Origin: Pseudomonadota bacterium | GTDB taxonomy: Bacteria; Desulfobacterota; Desulfovibrionia; Desulfovibrionales; Desulfovibrionaceae | Assembly (NCBI GenBank): GCA_023438245.1 | Contig: JAEXRD010000033.1 | Location: forward strand, 1-29,246 | Direction of reading: 5' to 3' | DNA: 29,246 bases | Part shown: positions 8,162 through 15,471 of the stretch, piece after piece | Layout: the number at the start of each line of letters is the position of its first letter | How positions within the stretch are numbered: position 1 is the stretch's first letter | Translations under genes and position numbers: made by a program | Notes under the pieces: model-generated | Databases searched by the model: none | Seen by the model: only the letters and a program-made list of their open reading frames with translations | What the model was told of the DNA's origin: nothing

Positions 8162-8191
8162 CTGTTACGGAAAATCCACGCTCTTTGTCAA
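8162..8191 (-). promoter_or_regulatory. Predicted sigma-70-type promoter for dsrABD
   Basis: On the minus strand a perfect -35 hexamer TTGACA (8186-8191) is followed after 18 bp by TAACAG (8162-8167), a weak -10. A transcript would start near 8155. The -35 is embedded in an inverted repeat, TTTGT-N4-ACAAA (8184-8197), a possible operator half-site arrangement for an unknown regulator. Confidence 0.5.
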
Positions 8192-8216
8192 CACAAATCC
8201 GGGAAAACGCAGGACT

Positions 8217-8237
8217 CGGTGGCCCAGCGGTCCACCG
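8217..8237. promoter_or_regulatory. Imperfect inverted repeat upstream of the dsr promoter
   Basis: CGGTGG and CCACCG flank a 9-bp centre that is itself partly symmetric (CC near one arm, GG near the other). It is about 25 bp upstream of the dsrA -35 and lies between the divergent dsrA and YkgJ-type genes. Operator function is only inferred from position. Confidence 0.25.
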
Positions 8238-8368
8238 ATATCACTCCCCACGGGGCCGCGCACCCCCGCCCGAGGCGGTTGCTTTCCGGCCCCCTCCGGG
8301 GTAAGCAGCCTTTCCCGAAGGCTCCCCCTGCGTTTACCCGACAATCGACGACCCAGGCAACCGATAAA

Positions 8369-9079
8369 TTGGACTCGCACGCTTCCGCCCCCACCTGCCG
8401 CCGCTGCGGCCAGTGCTGCCTGAAGGGCGGCCCGGCCCTGCACGACCAGGACGCCGGGCTGGTGCCCGGCACCCTGCCCCTTTCCCGGCTCTGCACCTTC
8501 CGCGCCGGGGAGGCGGTCTTCGACCAGCCCCAGGGCCGGGTGCTGCCGCTTGAGCGGGAGATCATCAAGATCAAGGGCCTGGGCGACGGACGCTCCGCCG
8601 GGCTGGGCGGCTGGGCCTGCGTGCTCTTTGACGGCCGCGCCCGCGCCTGCAGCATCCATGAGCGCCGCCCCGCCGAATGCCGGGCCCTGTTCTGCGAGGA
8701 CACGCGCGGGCTTGTGGCCATGTATGCGCAGGGACGGCTGACCCGAGCCGGGCTGCTGGGCCAGGGCCACCCCGCCCTGGCCGTCATGGCCGAGCACGAG
8801 GCGCTGGTGCCCGTCGGCAAAATCGCCGAGCTGGGTGCGGCGCTGCGCGCCGGTGACACGGGTTCCGGCGAGGCGGGGCGCGAGCTGCTGGCCATCGCCG
8901 AGACCGATGCGGCCTTCCGCCGCCTGTTCGCCGAGCGCGTCGGCATCGGCCCGGAGTACCACGATTTTTTCCTCGGACGCGGGGCCGCGGCCCTGTTCTC
9001 CGCCGTGGGGGTGGCCCTGCGCACGGACGTCCGCACCGGGCTGCGCGTGCAGCCCGATCCCCTCTGGAGGACGCGATGA
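8369..9079 (+). CDS. YkgJ/UPF0153-type cysteine-cluster protein
   Basis: A cytoplasmic protein of about 236 aa. It carries the CxxCxxCC motif (CRRCGQCC at residues 10-17) and the later YkgJ signature CSIHERRPAECRALFCED, a family annotated as a putative Zn- or Fe-binding cysteine cluster with no established reaction. The open frame extends back to a GTG at 8219, but that extension (rich in Pro/Arg and low-complexity) does not look coding and begins inside the dsr regulatory region. No ATG lies between it and the motif. The TTG at 8369, with AGG about 11 bases upstream, gives a compact N-terminus typical of the family, so I prefer it with low certainty. Its stop overlaps the next gene's start (ATGA), indicating translational coupling. 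It diverges from dsrA. Confidence 0.75.
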   Translation: MDSHASAPTCRRCGQCCLKGGPALHDQDAGLVPGTLPLSRLCTFRAGEAVFDQPQGRVLPLEREIIKIKGLGDGRSAGLGGWACVLFDGRARACSIHERRPAECRALFCEDTRGLVAMYAQGRLTRAGLLGQGHPALAVMAEHEALVPVGKIAELGAALRAGDTGSGEAGRELLAIAETDAAFRRLFAERVGIGPEYHDFFLGRGAAALFSAVGVALRTDVRTGLRVQPDPLWRTR

Positions 9080-9336
9080 AGGATCAGCTCGGCATCTACT
9101 ACTACCCCAATCCCCAGCACACCGAGGCGCGCATGTACGTGCGGCGCTTCGGCGGGCGCGTGGAGTTCCGCATGTGGCACCGCGACGACGCCACTGTGTG
9201 GGACAAGCACAACTGGCTGGCCTACGAGGTCATCGAGCAGGCCGCGCAGATGTTCAAGGCCATGGGCAAGCAGAGCGACCCCACCTCGCTCTACGACGTG
9301 GCCGTGGCCACCCGCCTGCTGGACGACGAGAAATAG
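9076..9336 (+). CDS. Small conserved-looking protein of unknown function
   Basis: An 86-aa soluble protein that I do not recognise. It is rich in aromatic and charged residues (IYYYPNPQHTEARMYVRRF, then VEFRMWHRDDATVWDKHNW), with no signal peptide, membrane segment or cysteine. It has a real start: ATG overlapping the upstream stop, with GGAGGA inside the end of the preceding gene. Tight coupling on both sides (ATGA overlap before it, 1 bp to the CBS gene after it) indicates that it belongs to the same operon as the cysteine-cluster and CBS proteins. The mix of predicted strand and helix suggests a small folded domain. Confidence 0.75.
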   Translation: MKDQLGIYYYPNPQHTEARMYVRRFGGRVEFRMWHRDDATVWDKHNWLAYEVIEQAAQMFKAMGKQSDPTSLYDVAVATRLLDDEK

Positions 9337-9337
9337 C

Positions 9338-9940
9338 ATGGCCCCGAAGAGCGCGCCCCCGGGCTTCGACCTGGAGGCCATCCTGGCGGCCATGGGCAAG
9401 GCCGACGGCTACCTGGACATCACCCCGTCCGACGCCCTGGAGCTGTACCGGCTGGCCTGGGACCACGCCAGCGGCGTGCGCGCCGGGCTGCCCGTGCGCC
9501 GGGTCATGACCAGCCCCGCCAACGCCGTGGGGCCGGGGCTGCCCGCCCCGGAGCTGGCCCGCCTGCTGGCGGAGCGCGGCATCTCCGGCGCGCCCGTGGT
9601 CCGGGACGGCGAGCTGCTGGGCGTGGTGTCCATCAAGGACTTCCTGCCGCGCCTGGGCCTGGCCAAGGATGCCACGCCCATGGCCCTGGTGGCCGGGCTC
9701 ATCTCCGGCTCGCTGTGCACGCTGGCCGACCTGTCCGGCCTCACGGCGGCCGAGCTCATGACCGCCCCGGCCCTGTCCGTCGGCCCGGACACCCCCGTGG
9801 GCGAGGCCGCGCGGCTCATGGAAGGCGCGCGCATCAACCGCCTGCCCGTGGTGGAGAACGACCGGCTCGTCGGCATCGTCACCCGCGACGACATGGTGCG
9901 CGCCTGCCGGGTGGAGCTGCCCCCGGCCTGCGGCATCTAA
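9338..9940 (+). CDS. Two-CBS-domain protein
   Basis: A 200-aa cytoplasmic protein made of an N-terminal helical segment (about residues 1-50) and a tandem CBS pair: CBS1 about 55-115 (PVRRVMTSP, then ISGAPVVRDGELLGVVSIKD) and CBS2 about 135-195 (AAELMTAPALSVGPDTPV, then INRLPVVENDRLVGIVTRDD). Such Bateman modules bind adenine nucleotides and usually regulate a partner. The next gene, 18 bp downstream, encodes an HPP-family membrane protein, and HPP-CBS fusions are known, so this is plausibly its regulatory subunit in separate form (inference). It starts 1 bp after the preceding gene's stop, with only a weak GAGAAA ribosome site, consistent with coupled translation. Confidence 0.9.
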   Translation: MAPKSAPPGFDLEAILAAMGKADGYLDITPSDALELYRLAWDHASGVRAGLPVRRVMTSPANAVGPGLPAPELARLLAERGISGAPVVRDGELLGVVSIKDFLPRLGLAKDATPMALVAGLISGSLCTLADLSGLTAAELMTAPALSVGPDTPVGEAARLMEGARINRLPVVENDRLVGIVTRDDMVRACRVELPPACGI

Positions 9941-9958
9941 CCTTCCGCAAGGACCATC

Positions 9959-10495
9959 ATGCGCTTTTTCGAAAAGATGCGCGGGGCAGGCGCAAGCCCG
10001 CCGCGCGTGCGCAAGACCGAGATCGCCTCCTCGTTCCTGGGCTCGCTGGCGGGCATGGCCCTGGTGGGCTGGCTGCACGCCTACGTGGCCGATCCCGCCG
10101 CCCGCGTGCTGCTCATCGGCTCCTTCGCGGCCTCCTCGGTGCTGCTCTACGCCGCGCCCAAGAGCCCGCTGGCCCAGCCGCGCAACCTGCTGGGCGGCCA
10201 CGTGCTCTCCGCCGTCATCGGGGTCACCGTCCGCCTGGCCCTGCCGGACATGGCCTGGCTGGCCGGGGCGCTGGCGGTTGCCACGGCCATCGCCGTGATG
10301 CACATGACCAAGACCCTGCACCCGCCCGGCGGGGCCACGGCCTTCATCGCCGTCACCGGCGGGGCCAGGGTGGAGGCCCAGGGCTACCTGTTCGTGCTCT
10401 GTCCGGCGCTCGCCGGAGCGCTGATCCTGCTGGCCGTGGCGCTGGTGGCCAATGCGCTGACCCCCGGCAGGCGCTACCCCGAATACTGGTGGTAG
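9959..10495 (+). CDS. HPP-family integral membrane protein
   Basis: A 178-aa inner-membrane protein with four or five predicted helices between residues 20 and 170. The family name motif is present as LHPPGGATA (H121-P122-P123), together with the SPLAQPRNLLGGH loop. Some plant and cyanobacterial HPP proteins transport nitrite; for bacterial relatives outside nitrogen operons the substrate is not established, and nothing here is nitrogen-specific. AAGGA precedes the ATG at a good distance. It is the last gene of the plus-strand group YkgJ-unknown-CBS-HPP, and its stop lies 16 bp from the stop of the convergent ClC gene, with no clear terminator between them. Confidence 0.9.
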   Translation: MRFFEKMRGAGASPPRVRKTEIASSFLGSLAGMALVGWLHAYVADPAARVLLIGSFAASSVLLYAAPKSPLAQPRNLLGGHVLSAVIGVTVRLALPDMAWLAGALAVATAIAVMHMTKTLHPPGGATAFIAVTGGARVEAQGYLFVLCPALAGALILLAVALVANALTPGRRYPEYWW

Positions 10496-10511
10496 GCCCG
10501 GCCATGGGCGC

Positions 10512-12350
10512 CTACGGGGCCAAGTGCTCCTGGGCCTGGCGCACGCGGCGCACCCCCTCGGCGTAGGCGGCGAACACCGCCGCGCGGTCCAGCATGCCCA
10601 GAAGCGGCGCGCCGGGGTCGTCCCAGGCCAGCACCGGCAGCTGGGCGTAGCCGCTCTCCACGAACTTGAGCAGGGCCGAGTACAGGTCCTCCTCCGCCGT
10701 CGCTACCACCAGCGGCCCCATGAGGTCGTGGGCCACCACCAGGTCGAAGAGCGCCTCCTCGAACACATGGGCGCGCGCCTGGTGGATGTCCAGCACGCCC
10801 ACGAGCCTGCCGCCCTCGCCGCGCACCGGAAAGCTGCGGCCCGCGCTTGAACGCATGAGATCGGCTACAACGGCCAGGGTGGACCCGGCCTCCAGCACCT
10901 GCGGGCGCTCGCCGGAGAGGTGCTCGCCCGCGGCCTGCTCCTCCAGCAGGTTCACCGTGGCGTCGGCGGCGTGGGCCGGGGAGTCGAACTTGCTCTCCAC
11001 CTGGTTGTCGTACAGCGCCACCTTGCGGCACAGCGGGATGCACAGGGCCGTGGCCAGCATGAGCGGGGCCAGCAGGCCGTACCCGCGCGAAAGCTCGCAG
11101 ACCATGATGAGCGGGCCGATGGGGGCCTTGGCGATGCCGGAGAAGAAGGCCGCCATGCCCACCAGCACATAGCTGCCCGGCTCGGCGGCGATGTCCGGCC
11201 AGTACTGGTGCGCCAGCTGGCCCACGATGCCGCCGCTCATGCCGCCCACCAGCAGGGCCGGGGCGAACATGCCGCCGCTCATGCCCGAGCCGATGGTCAG
11301 CGAGGTGGCCAGGGTCTTGCCCAGCACGATGGCGAACAGCATCAGCGCGGGCACCTGGCCCAGGATGGCCAGTTCCAGCCAGCCGTAGCCGCCCGCCAGC
11401 GCCTGCGGGAACAGCGCGCCCACGGTCCCGGCCAGCAGGCCGCCCAGGCCCAGGGTCCACATGATGCCCAGGCACTCGCGCACGGGGGCGAAAAGGTGCG
11501 TCTTGCAGGCCCGGAATGTGCCGATGAACAGCCAGGCCGCCCCGGCGCAGGCCACGGCCAGCAGGGCGTAGAAGACCAGCTCGCGCGGGTCGCGAAACTC
11601 GAAGGCCGGGGCCGCCAGAATGTGCTCGGTGCCGAAGAAGAAGGTGAACACGCTGTAGGCCGTCACCGAGCTCATGACCGAGGGCAGGATGGCCTCGGCC
11701 TCGAAGTCCTCGCGGTACACCACCTCCACGGCGGTGAGCGCGCCGCCCAGCGGGGCGCGGAAGATGGCCCCGATGCCCCCGGCCGCGCCTGCCAGCAGCA
11801 GGATGCGCCGCTCCCTGGCCGAGAGTTTGAGCCTGGTGGCCAGCCACGAGCCGAAGCCGCCCGCGATCTGGGCGATGGGCCCCTCGCGCCCGGCGCTGCC
11901 GCCGCTGGCGATGGTCAGGATGGAGGACAGCCCCCGGATGATGGGCACCCTGGGCGGCACATGGCCCCCGGCCTGGTGGAAGGCCTTCGTGGTGGCGTCG
12001 GTGCCGTCGGTGCCGCCGCCGACGGTCTCGGGCACGTAGCGCTGGATGAAGAACCCGGTGACCAGCCCGGCCAGGGAGGTGAACACCGGGACCAGCCAGG
12101 GGCGGTACTCGCCCGCCTTCAGGTGGAACAGGTGCTCGCCCGCCGGGCTGGGCAGCTCAAACCCCGCCACGCCGTGCAGCAGGAAGGTCTGCAGCCACTC
12201 CACGGCCACGAAGTAGGCGCAGGCGGCCAGACCGGCCCCCAGGCCAACGGCCACGCCGAGGCACAGCCAGCGCCAGGAATGGGCGTGGCGCAGGGCGGCG
12301 AGGGCTCCGGCAAGGCCTCGGGCGACGCGAAGTGATGCGGCGAGGGGCAT
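10512..12350 (-). CDS. ClC-family chloride channel/transporter with C-terminal CBS pair
   Basis: A 612-aa membrane protein. The ClC core spans about residues 20-430: the gating-glutamate motif GREGP is intact (E156), and the later filter motif appears as SGGMFAPALLVGG. The first filter segment is GGGTDGTD in place of the GSGIP of E. coli ClC, as in one branch of bacterial ClCs. At the position of the E. coli internal proton glutamate (second E of FIIEEM) there is a valine (TAVEVVYRED), so proton coupling may differ. Two CBS domains (about 450-600) follow, expected to regulate gating by nucleotide. The start is unclear: a GTG lies at 12356 and neither start has a ribosome site. A possible promoter at 12359-12387 would give a nearly leaderless mRNA starting about the ATG. 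Confidence 0.9.
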   Translation of the reverse strand: MPLAASLRVARGLAGALAALRHAHSWRWLCLGVAVGLGAGLAACAYFVAVEWLQTFLLHGVAGFELPSPAGEHLFHLKAGEYRPWLVPVFTSLAGLVTGFFIQRYVPETVGGGTDGTDATTKAFHQAGGHVPPRVPIIRGLSSILTIASGGSAGREGPIAQIAGGFGSWLATRLKLSARERRILLLAGAAGGIGAIFRAPLGGALTAVEVVYREDFEAEAILPSVMSSVTAYSVFTFFFGTEHILAAPAFEFRDPRELVFYALLAVACAGAAWLFIGTFRACKTHLFAPVRECLGIMWTLGLGGLLAGTVGALFPQALAGGYGWLELAILGQVPALMLFAIVLGKTLATSLTIGSGMSGGMFAPALLVGGMSGGIVGQLAHQYWPDIAAEPGSYVLVGMAAFFSGIAKAPIGPLIMVCELSRGYGLLAPLMLATALCIPLCRKVALYDNQVESKFDSPAHAADATVNLLEEQAAGEHLSGERPQVLEAGSTLAVVADLMRSSAGRSFPVRGEGGRLVGVLDIHQARAHVFEEALFDLVVAHDLMGPLVVATAEEDLYSALLKFVESGYAQLPVLAWDDPGAPLLGMLDRAAVFAAYAEGVRRVRQAQEHLAP

Positions 12351-12358
12351 GGGCACGA

Positions 12359-12387
12359 GGGCTACGCCCGGGCCCGGTCCAAGTCAA
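12359..12387 (-). promoter_or_regulatory. Possible promoter for the ClC gene, near-leaderless
   Basis: On the minus strand TTGACT (12382-12387) is followed after 17 bp by TAGCCC (12359-12364). The -35 is good and the -10 is poor. Transcription would start at about 12351-12353, immediately before the ATG at 12350, which would explain the lack of a Shine-Dalgarno sequence. Confidence 0.25.
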
Positions 12388-12473
12388 CGCCCTTGCGTCG
12401 CCGGGCCAGCCGTCATATTGAGGACACGACGCCCCTGGCCCCCATCACTTCCCGGGCGTCCCAAGGAGACGAA

Positions 12474-13493
12474 ATGACGACGATATGGCATTGGGCGGCG
12501 TTCAACCTGCTCGTCCTAGTTCTGCTGGCCTTCGACCTTGGCGTGCTGCACAAGAACCACCGCGAGGTCGGGGTCAAGGAATCCCTGTGGCTCAGCCTGG
12601 GCTACTTCATCCTGGCCATGGGCTTCTCCGGGGTGATCTTCCACTACGAGGGCCACCAGGCCGGCATGGAGTTCCTCACCGGCTATCTCATCGAGAAAAG
12701 CCTGAGCGTGGACAACATCTTCGTGTTCGTGCTCATCTTCACCCATTTCCAGGTGCCCAAGAAGGCGCAGCACACCGTGCTGTTCTGGGGCATCCTGGGC
12801 GCGCTGGTCATGCGCGCGGCGCTCATCCTGGCGGGCGCGGCCATCATCAGCGCCTTCCACTGGGTCATTTACGTGTTCGGGGCCTTCCTCATCCTCACGG
12901 GCATCAAGATGCTCATGGCCGCCGACGACAAGCCCGACCTCTCCGGCAACCGCGTGACCAAGTTCATGCGCCGCCACTTCCCGGTCACCGAGGGCTACGT
13001 GGGCGAGCGCTTCGTGGTGCGCCAGCACGGCAAGAAGCTCATCACCCCCCTGCTCATCGTGCTGGTCATGGTGGAGTTCTCCGACGTGGTCTTCGCCCTG
13101 GACTCCATCCCGGCCATCTTCGCCATCACCAAGGACCCCTTCCTGGTCTACACCTCCAACGTGTTCGCCATCCTGGGCCTGCGGGCGCTGTTCTTCGCCC
13201 TGGCGGGCATCATCCACCGCTTCCACTACCTCAAGTACGGCCTGTCCATCGTGCTGGTGCTCATCGGCTCCAAGATGGTCGTCAACGCCTGGTTCGGACC
13301 CGTCATCCCCACGGACTGGGCGCTCATCGCCACCGCGCTGATCATCGGCGGGTCGGTGTGGCTGTCCATCATCCGCACCCGCGGGCTGCCGCCTGAGGTC
13401 GCCGCCGAGGAGGCCCTCACCGGCTGGGTGCCCCTGAGCCCCAGCAAGGATGAGGACGTGGCCGCGGGCCCGGCTGAGGAGCCGAAGAAGTAA
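12474..13493 (+). CDS. TerC-family integral membrane protein
   Basis: A 339-aa inner-membrane protein with about nine hydrophobic helices. TerC hallmarks are present: SLSVDNIFVFVLIF (D80, N81) and VEFSDVVFALDSIPAIFAIT (D204, D210), the conserved membrane acidic residues thought to bind metal. TerC/Alx/MeeF proteins are linked to manganese export, metal loading of exported proteins and tellurite resistance; no tellurite genes are nearby. The frame opens at 12393, but the ATG at 12474 has a strong AAGGAGACGAA leader and begins the first helix. The C-terminal tail is charged and cytoplasmic. Its stop overlaps the start of the downstream hydrolase (TAATG), so the two are translationally coupled. 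Confidence 0.93.
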   Translation: MTTIWHWAAFNLLVLVLLAFDLGVLHKNHREVGVKESLWLSLGYFILAMGFSGVIFHYEGHQAGMEFLTGYLIEKSLSVDNIFVFVLIFTHFQVPKKAQHTVLFWGILGALVMRAALILAGAAIISAFHWVIYVFGAFLILTGIKMLMAADDKPDLSGNRVTKFMRRHFPVTEGYVGERFVVRQHGKKLITPLLIVLVMVEFSDVVFALDSIPAIFAITKDPFLVYTSNVFAILGLRALFFALAGIIHRFHYLKYGLSIVLVLIGSKMVVNAWFGPVIPTDWALIATALIIGGSVWLSIIRTRGLPPEVAAEEALTGWVPLSPSKDEDVAAGPAEEPKK

Positions 13494-15217
13494 TGGCCCC
13501 GGCGCGGCGCGACCTCCCCGTTCCCATGCGGGACGGCGTGCTGCTCCGCGCTGACCTCTGGCTGCCCGACCCTGCCGACCATCCCGGCCCCCGCCCGGGG
13601 CTGGTCTGCCGCACGCCCTACGGCAAGGGCCGCGACGAGGGCGAGGTGCGCTTTGCCGAGCGCGCCGCCCGGCAGGGCTACGCCGTGCTGCTCCAGGACG
13701 TGCGCGGGCGCTACGCCTCGGAAGGGGTGTTCGAGCCGCACGTGGCCGAGGGCCGCGACGGATTCGACACCATCGAATGGGTGGCCGCGCAGGACTGGTG
13801 CGACGGCCGGGTGGGCACCTTCGGCCTGTCCTACCCCGGCTGCGCGCAGTGGCTGGCGGCGCTTGAGCGCCCGCCGCACCTCAAGGCCATGGCCCCGGCC
13901 ATGAGCTACGCGCGGCTCGTGGACTGCATGTACTACGGCGGGGTGTTCGACGCGGACTGGCTGCGCTGGGGGGTGGTCTCCATGGCCCCGGACGAGCGCG
14001 CCCGAAGAGGTCTGGCGGGGCTTCCCGGCCCCGCCACCGAGCCCGAGGCCTGGGCGGACTGGCAGGCCCGGCCCGAGGAGGCCCGCGAGGGTTTCCTGCC
14101 GCTGGCGGACCTGCCGGACCTGGAAGCCACGCCCTACGTCCGGCGCTGGCTCACCACCCCGCCCGACTCGCCCTGGTGGAGTTTCGCCGACATGACGGGC
14201 AGGTACGCGGACATCGACTGCGCGGTGCTCCACCTGGACGGCTGGCTGGACGACGCCTACGGCCCCAAGGGGGCCATCGCCAACCACCTGGGCCTGTGCG
14301 CCGCCCGGAAAGAAAGCGGCGACGCCCGCTCGCGGCTGGTGCTTGGCCCCTGGGCCCACGGCATCGCCGCCGTGGACGGGCGCGAGCCCCACGGCACGCG
14401 CGAGCTGGGGCCGCAGGCCTACATCGACTACGACGGGCTGGTGCTGGATTTCATGGACCGGCACGTGCGCGGGCTGCAGAACGCCCAGGCCGCGCCGGTG
14501 CGCTATTTCGTCATGGGGGCCAACCGCTGGGCAGACGCCCCCTCCTGGCCGCCGCCCGCCACGGAGCTGGCGCTGCACCTGCACGCGCCGCCCCCCGGAA
14601 TCCCTGTGGGCGCGCTGCTGCCCTCCCCGCCCGGCGCCCACGGCTGCTCCTCGTTCGTGAACGACCCGCTGGACCCGCTGCGCGAGCCGCCGGACCGGGC
14701 CATGGGCGCGCACGATCTGCGCGACCTGCTGGACCTGGCCGGGGACAAGCTGGCGGCCTGGCAATCCGAGCCGCTGCCATACGACCTGAGCGTGGCGGGG
14801 AACATCCGGGCCGAGCTTTTTCTCAGCCTGGACGCCCCGGACGCCGACATCTACGTGAAGATCCAGGACGTGGCCCCGGACGGCGCGGCCTACCCGCTCA
14901 TGAACGCCCGGGCCGAGGTGCAGCGGCTTTCAATGCGCGGCAACGGGCCGCAGCCCCTGGAACCGGGCCGGGTCCACACCGTTGTCATCGACACGCTGCT
15001 CACGGCCAACACCTTCCTGGCGGGCCACCGCATCCGGGTCCTCGTGTGCGCCAGCTGGTTCCCGGCGCTCTCGCGCAACCTGCAGACCGGAGCGCACGAG
15101 GCGACCTCCAGCGCCACCCGGCCAGCGACCATCACCATCCACTGCGGGCCGGGGCGGCAGGGCCGGGTGCTGCTGCCGGTGGTGGCGGAAGGGCCCGAGC
15201 CGCCCCCCCGGACGTGA
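13493..15217 (+). CDS. CocE/NonD-type alpha/beta hydrolase (X-Pro dipeptidyl-peptidase-like)
   Basis: A 574-aa probably cytoplasmic serine hydrolase. The N-terminal catalytic domain starts at once with VPMRDGVLLRADLWLP, carries nucleophile S113 in GLSYPGCAQW and the preceding LLQDVRGRYASEG block, and has probable catalytic D253 (GWLDDAYG) and H289 (LGPWAHGI). The C-terminal part (about residues 360-560) is the beta-sandwich domain of this family, ending in FLAGHRIRVLVCASWFPALSRN. Family members act as cocaine esterase, glutaryl-7-ACA acylase or X-Pro dipeptidyl peptidase; the substrate cannot be told here. There is no signal peptide. The start ATG overlaps the TerC stop by one base, suggesting coupled expression, although no functional link between the two families is known to me. 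Confidence 0.92.
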   Translation: MAPARRDLPVPMRDGVLLRADLWLPDPADHPGPRPGLVCRTPYGKGRDEGEVRFAERAARQGYAVLLQDVRGRYASEGVFEPHVAEGRDGFDTIEWVAAQDWCDGRVGTFGLSYPGCAQWLAALERPPHLKAMAPAMSYARLVDCMYYGGVFDADWLRWGVVSMAPDERARRGLAGLPGPATEPEAWADWQARPEEAREGFLPLADLPDLEATPYVRRWLTTPPDSPWWSFADMTGRYADIDCAVLHLDGWLDDAYGPKGAIANHLGLCAARKESGDARSRLVLGPWAHGIAAVDGREPHGTRELGPQAYIDYDGLVLDFMDRHVRGLQNAQAAPVRYFVMGANRWADAPSWPPPATELALHLHAPPPGIPVGALLPSPPGAHGCSSFVNDPLDPLREPPDRAMGAHDLRDLLDLAGDKLAAWQSEPLPYDLSVAGNIRAELFLSLDAPDADIYVKIQDVAPDGAAYPLMNARAEVQRLSMRGNGPQPLEPGRVHTVVIDTLLTANTFLAGHRIRVLVCASWFPALSRNLQTGAHEATSSATRPATITIHCGPGRQGRVLLPVVAEGPEPPPRT

Positions 15218-15260
15218 GGGCAGCCCCCCGGAACCAGCCGCCGGGGCGCACAGAATGCCT

Positions 15261-15288
15261 TTGACGCCGCAGCGGGGGTGCGTATATT
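15261..15288 (+). promoter_or_regulatory. Strong sigma-70-type promoter for the FUSC gene
   Basis: TTGACG (15261-15266, 5/6) and TATATT (15283-15288, 5/6) are separated by 16 bp in an otherwise GC-rich spacer. Transcription would start near 15295, giving a leader of about 177 nt before the FUSC ATG. Confidence 0.65.
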
Positions 15289-15471
15289 TTACAGTGCACG
15301 CCCAGCGCCCCCTCCCGTGTGCCTCCAGGACCATGGGGCGGGCCTTGGCGGCCAACGGCTGCATTTCCTTGGCATTCATTTTTGCAGTGGACACATTTCC
15401 TTCCCGCCCCCGGCCAGGGGAACGCGCCCCTTCGGGCACCGGCACGGGGCGGGAAACGGGGCGAAGCACGG

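Noticed and set aside
8184..8197. Rex or HcpR binding site at the dsr promoter
   Set aside because: The half-sites TTTGT/ACAAA are too close together and too short for either consensus, so I keep it only as an unassigned inverted repeat.
3750..8423. Plus-strand open frame of 1557 codons opposite the amidase and dsr genes
   Set aside because: It is antisense to dsrN, dsrD, dsrB and dsrA, has low-complexity Gly/Ala/His/Val composition and no domain. Long antisense frames are expected in such GC-rich DNA.
15370..15386. Sigma-54-like TTGGCA...TTGCA element upstream of the FUSC gene
   Set aside because: The GG and GC dinucleotides are separated by 11 bp instead of the required 10, and a better sigma-70 promoter lies about 100 bp upstream.
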